Both the position numbers and the translations under genes were made by a program. Shown here in pieces: positions 61,228 to 64,000 of a DNA stretch of 64,000 nucleotides. This DNA comes from Mycobacterium sp. JS623 (GTDB lineage: Bacteria > Actinomycetota > Actinomycetes > Mycobacteriales > Mycobacteriaceae): the NCBI RefSeq assembly GCF_000328565.1, contig NC_019966.1, forward strand, positions 3,100,001 to 3,164,000, written 5' to 3'. How positions within the stretch are numbered: the stretch's first letter is position 1; each line of letters begins with the position of its first letter. The notes beneath the pieces were generated by a model. The model was given only the letters and a program-made list of their open reading frames with translations. It had not been told where the DNA came from and did not search any database.

Positions 61228-61494
61228 GTGGTGTCTCCCGTCGGGGCGTCGGCATCGTCATCGCCGTGTGTCGTGCGATCATCGCTGCCGAGAAATGGAC
61301 ATGATTTCTGCGAGCCGGAAGCCTTGTGCAATCGGTAGATTCGCCAGGTTCACGTGGCACACGTCAACGCTTTCTTGATCATTGTCTCCCCCTCGGTCGT
61401 GCTGTCTAATCCCTATGGTGTCGCCAATCACCTCGGCCAGGAAGAGAAGATGGGTCCTACGGCGAATTTCCTTGCACGATTCACAGATTCACGT

Positions 61495-62442
61495 TCAACC
61501 ATGCAGCCTGCGGTACTCGTCGACGGCGGCCGGATGCAGTTGGATGAGACCGGTCTGGATCATCGTGGGAGGGGCGAGGTACTGCAGCCCTCGAACGTAG
61601 GGCGGTACTAATTGCGGTGCGTCAGTGGCGAGTACGTCCACGACTGCGCCCACCAGGTCGGCGGCAGTGTCTTGGCGGCACAGCAGCAGGTCGGGCACAC
61701 CGATGGTCCGTATGCCGGGAGGCACGTACTCGCCGCTGGGTACTCGGCGCGCGAGGTAGGGATAACCGGAGCTGTCGGCCATCGGTACTGCCAGTGTGCC
61801 GATGTCGAGCATTCGCAGCGGCAATGTCGCGTCGAGGTCGGCGATCGCCGGTGTCGGTACGCCGCCCGACCACACCATTGCGTCAAGAGTGCCGTCCGCG
61901 AGCCCAGATAGTCCCTCCTGCAGGCGATATCCTCGGGTGTCTACGCGCCCGGTCAGGCCAGCAGCATCGAAGAGCACCTGGCCGGTCACCGCGGCGCCGG
62001 TTCCAGGGGCGCCTATAGAGACGTGCCGGCCCTCGAGGTCTGAAAGCTGTTTCGCTGCAGCGGATTCGCGCACGATCACCTGCAGATAGTTCTCGTATAC
62101 CCGGGCCACCGCCAGCGGTGCGGTGCCGACGTGGCTGGCGGCGCGGTCCCGCTCGGCAACGTCGCCCAGCGAAAGCCCCATGTCGACATCCCCTGTGCGG
62201 AGCAGCGCGATGTTGTCGACACTGCCCTCTGTCGAGACCACGTCGACGGTAATGCCCGGGTAGCGGGCCTGGACGCGGTCGGCGAGAATCTGGGCGAACG
62301 CCAGATAGAGTCCACCCCGTTGTCCTGCGGCGAGCCGCACGCGTCCGCTGGGGTCGCCTCGGATGCTGCATGCGGCGACCAACGCCGCTGTCGCGGCGAT
62401 GAATGTGCGACGACTCAACTCCCCAGACCGGTTGTACCTCAT
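61495..62442 (-). CDS. TAXI-family (TRAP-associated) solute-binding lipoprotein
   Basis: A 315-residue protein. The N-terminus has a Tat-like SRRTF motif and a lipobox (LVAAC), so it is probably exported folded and lipid-anchored. Family features: RVRLAAGQRGGLYLAFAQIL, VSTEGSVDNIALLRTGDVDMGLSL, and the GAPGTGAAVTGQVLF loop. TAXI proteins normally feed TRAP transporters with large membrane subunits; none is in the window. Its start overlaps the stop of the histidine kinase (ATGA), suggesting a sensory role with that kinase. Confidence 0.87.
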   Translation of the reverse strand: MRYNRSGELSRRTFIAATAALVAACSIRGDPSGRVRLAAGQRGGLYLAFAQILADRVQARYPGITVDVVSTEGSVDNIALLRTGDVDMGLSLGDVAERDRAASHVGTAPLAVARVYENYLQVIVRESAAAKQLSDLEGRHVSIGAPGTGAAVTGQVLFDAAGLTGRVDTRGYRLQEGLSGLADGTLDAMVWSGGVPTPAIADLDATLPLRMLDIGTLAVPMADSSGYPYLARRVPSGEYVPPGIRTIGVPDLLLCRQDTAADLVGAVVDVLATDAPQLVPPYVRGLQYLAPPTMIQTGLIQLHPAAVDEYRRLHG

Positions 62443-63818
62443 GCTGATTCACCTGCCGCTGGAAGCCGGTAACGGACCAGAACGCCACCCTCTGGAGCCT
62501 TTTCCACCGAGATCGTCCCACCGTGTCCCGCGGTGATCTCGGCGGCGATCGCCAGTCCGAGGCCGGTCCCGCCGCCGTCGTTTTCGGCTCGCCAGAAGCG
62601 GGTAGCAGCCCGCGCAAGGTCCTCGTCGGGCAGTCCGCAGCCGTCGTCGCTCACGATCAACTCGACGGCATCGCCGGCATGTGCAGTTGACACGGTGACC
62701 GTGGCGCCCGATCCGGCGTAGCGCAGCGCGTTCTCCAGCGCAACATCAAGCAACTGCTCCACATCATGGCGAGCCAGTTGCACAACCGGCCCAGGATGAT
62801 TCGAACGGTTGTCCAGTAGCTGGTCTTCACTGTCGAGAATCGGCTGCCAGTACGCCACGCGTTCGGCGATCACATCCGCGAGGTCGGCCGACCCTGCTGC
62901 CGTGGTGGCTAGACCGACTTTGCGGCTGCCGCTTACCTGCTCAGCGCGGGCCAGGCGCAACAGCTGTTCCAGCAGGTTTTCAAAACGGTCCAGCTCCGCG
63001 GACAGCGCGCTGTACGTCGGCCACCCGTCCTCGATCAGGTAGTTTTCGAGGGTGTCGGCGCGCAGACGAACCGCCGCGAGGGGATTGCGCAACTGGTGCG
63101 ACGCGTCGGCAATCAGCCGCCGTTGACGGTCCAGCGACGCCCACACCACCTGTGCCATCGTGTTGAACGCCGCGGTGAAGTGACGCAGTTCAGGTGGCCC
63201 CGCCACATCTGCGGGCGGCCCGGCGATCCCTTCGGTCATCTCGGCGACGGCGCGCTCCAGCCCGTCCAGTGGGCGCAGCACCCACCGGGTAAGTGAGCGT
63301 CCGACCACCACGGCCAGCACGAGCAAGACCAGACAGCCGGCTGCCACCCAGAGCCAGCCGACCGCGACGTTGCGCGCTGCCACCTTCGGGTCGACCGCCA
63401 ACACGACGGCGCCGACAAGTTCCCCATCGCGTCGCAGGCCCGCGGTGGCCAGAAGCCGGTCTCTGTCCCAGGGAAGAACGGGATCCCACTGCGACGCAGG
63501 CGCGTCGACGAGAGCGTGGGTTGTCGCTGTCGAGACGCCAGGGTCGGAGACGTCAAGTCCGCGTGATGCCAGGGTGTGCCCATCGGAGTCGACGATGAGC
63601 AGACCTTCCCCGTACACCTCGGAGTAGCGGTCGACCAGGCGCTGCAACGGCGTATCTGGACTGGCGGCCGCGTCGGCCAGCGCGGCGAGCTGGCGGTCGC
63701 GTTCGGCGGCGAGGGCCGCGGTGCGGCGATCCGCCAGACTCAGTGTCAGAGGTACGGCCAGTGCCGCCACCGCCGCAAGCAACAGCACGACGAGGATGGC
63801 GCGAACCCGCAGGCCCAT
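62439..63818 (-). CDS. Sensor histidine kinase
   Basis: A 459-residue membrane kinase. It has two transmembrane helices (about 7-28 and 155-173) flanking a 125-residue extracytoplasmic domain, then a HAMP region (RPLDGLERAVAEMTEGIAG). The HisKA motif is ASHQLRNPLAAVR with His241. The ATPase domain has the N box (ALENALRYAG), DDGCGLPDEDLA and GGGTGLGLAIA. It autophosphorylates in response to an external signal, possibly delivered by the coupled TAXI protein, and passes phosphate to the response regulator encoded upstream. Confidence 0.93.
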   Translation of the reverse strand: MGLRVRAILVVLLLAAVAALAVPLTLSLADRRTAALAAERDRQLAALADAAASPDTPLQRLVDRYSEVYGEGLLIVDSDGHTLASRGLDVSDPGVSTATTHALVDAPASQWDPVLPWDRDRLLATAGLRRDGELVGAVVLAVDPKVAARNVAVGWLWVAAGCLVLLVLAVVVGRSLTRWVLRPLDGLERAVAEMTEGIAGPPADVAGPPELRHFTAAFNTMAQVVWASLDRQRRLIADASHQLRNPLAAVRLRADTLENYLIEDGWPTYSALSAELDRFENLLEQLLRLARAEQVSGSRKVGLATTAAGSADLADVIAERVAYWQPILDSEDQLLDNRSNHPGPVVQLARHDVEQLLDVALENALRYAGSGATVTVSTAHAGDAVELIVSDDGCGLPDEDLARAATRFWRAENDGGGTGLGLAIAAEITAGHGGTISVEKAPEGGVLVRYRLPAAGESA

Positions 63819-63819
63819 G

Positions 63820-64000
63820 TCAGGCGTCCAGCCGAAAACCGAACCCGCGCACCGTCTGCAGCGGAAGCCCCGTCAGCTTTGCCCTGATCTGCCCAATGAA
63901 GAAGTCCAATGACCGCGACCGGCCAACCACCGCGGTGCCCCACACTTCGAGCATCAACTCCTCGCGACTCACCGCCTCCCCTTGGCGGGCGGCCAGTGTG
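63820..64000 (-). CDS. OmpR-type response regulator, C-terminal fragment
   Basis: The final 59 codons of a response regulator whose start is beyond the window; the stop is TGA 63820-63822, one base upstream of the kinase ATG. The visible part is a winged helix: VSREELMLEVWG, then GRSRSLDFFIGQIRAKL and QTVRGFGFRL, the recognition helix and wing of OmpR/PhoB regulators. The receiver domain is not visible. It is the cognate partner of the 62439-63818 kinase. Confidence 0.88.
   Translation of the reverse strand, partial: TLAARQGEAVSREELMLEVWGTAVVGRSRSLDFFIGQIRAKLTGLPLQTVRGFGFRLDA

Noticed and set aside
61228..61494. Short frames in the gap between the VWA-protein and TAXI-protein genes
   Set aside because: No frame has a convincing start, ribosome site or protein-like composition; the gap probably holds the promoter of the VWA operon, but I cannot mark it.

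Overview
The window reads as a chromosomal segment of a high-GC actinobacterium, almost certainly a mycobacterium of the Mycolicibacterium type. Taxon clues seen in the sequence are an antigen-85-family protein (32685-33683), a DUF732 exported protein, a DUF222/13E12-type HNH gene, a mycothiol-type maleylpyruvate isomerase fold protein, an F420-type luciferase-like enzyme, and mycofactocin-type dehydrogenases (an SDR with the family insertion and an NDMA-type zinc ADH). GTG and TTG starts and 1-4 base ATGA/GTGA overlaps are very common. I saw no rRNA, tRNA, CRISPR array or transposase.

Bases 1-32.6 kb form a large catabolic island in many short divergent and convergent operons. It encodes the tail of a KstD-like flavoprotein, two paralogous crotonases, two CaiB/BaiF CoA transferases (one a double-length fusion), a pair of acyl-CoA dehydrogenases, a keto-acid dehydrogenase E1 alpha/beta with a free-standing lipoyl domain but no E2 or E3, three acyl-CoA synthetases, three ACMSD-type amidohydrolases (one apparently a pseudoenzyme), two P450s, four Rieske proteins, MaoC-like hydratase halves, NTF2-fold proteins, an aldehyde dehydrogenase, SDRs, a GntR regulator and a CrtC-type lipocalin protein. 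The set fits oxygenation, CoA activation, beta-oxidation and ring or diketone cleavage of an unknown isoprenoid, alicyclic or steroid-like compound. Three intergenic regions share a promoter/operator-like element (about 4505, 15393 and 23596), two of them 35/38 identical, which suggests one regulon.

Bases 32.7-44.2 kb are mostly mycobacterial housekeeping and envelope genes: an antigen-85 paralogue, SRPBCC and NTF2 proteins, exported small proteins, an SGNH hydrolase, a frameshifted HNH/DUF222 gene, an LmeA-like protein, TetR regulators, a mycothiol/SCP2-like protein and a type II NADH dehydrogenase-like flavoprotein.

Bases 44.2-55.8 kb are a ureide (allantoin) uptake and degradation locus. 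A TetR gene diverges from a peptide-type ABC importer (fused ATPases, two permeases, lipoprotein) that carries an isochorismatase-like hydrolase. These are followed by an MBL-fold hydrolase, allantoinase, an Asp/Glu/hydantoin racemase homologue with one catalytic Cys missing, allantoicase, an uncharacterised 171-residue protein and a 2-oxoglutarate/Fe(II)-type oxygenase. The TetR/ABC gap has two CTGTC-N4-GACAG inverted repeats. No recognisable ureidoglycolate lyase is present.

Bases 55.8-58.6 kb hold a quinone-reductase-type MDR enzyme, a NUDIX hydrolase, an NTF2-fold protein and an LLM oxidoreductase. Bases 58.7-64 kb (minus strand) hold a response regulator (cut by the window end), a sensor kinase and a TAXI-type solute-binding lipoprotein in a tight operon with no TRAP permease. 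Downstream are a membrane-anchored solute-binding/VWA fusion and a coupled partner protein. This looks like a binding-protein-assisted signalling system.
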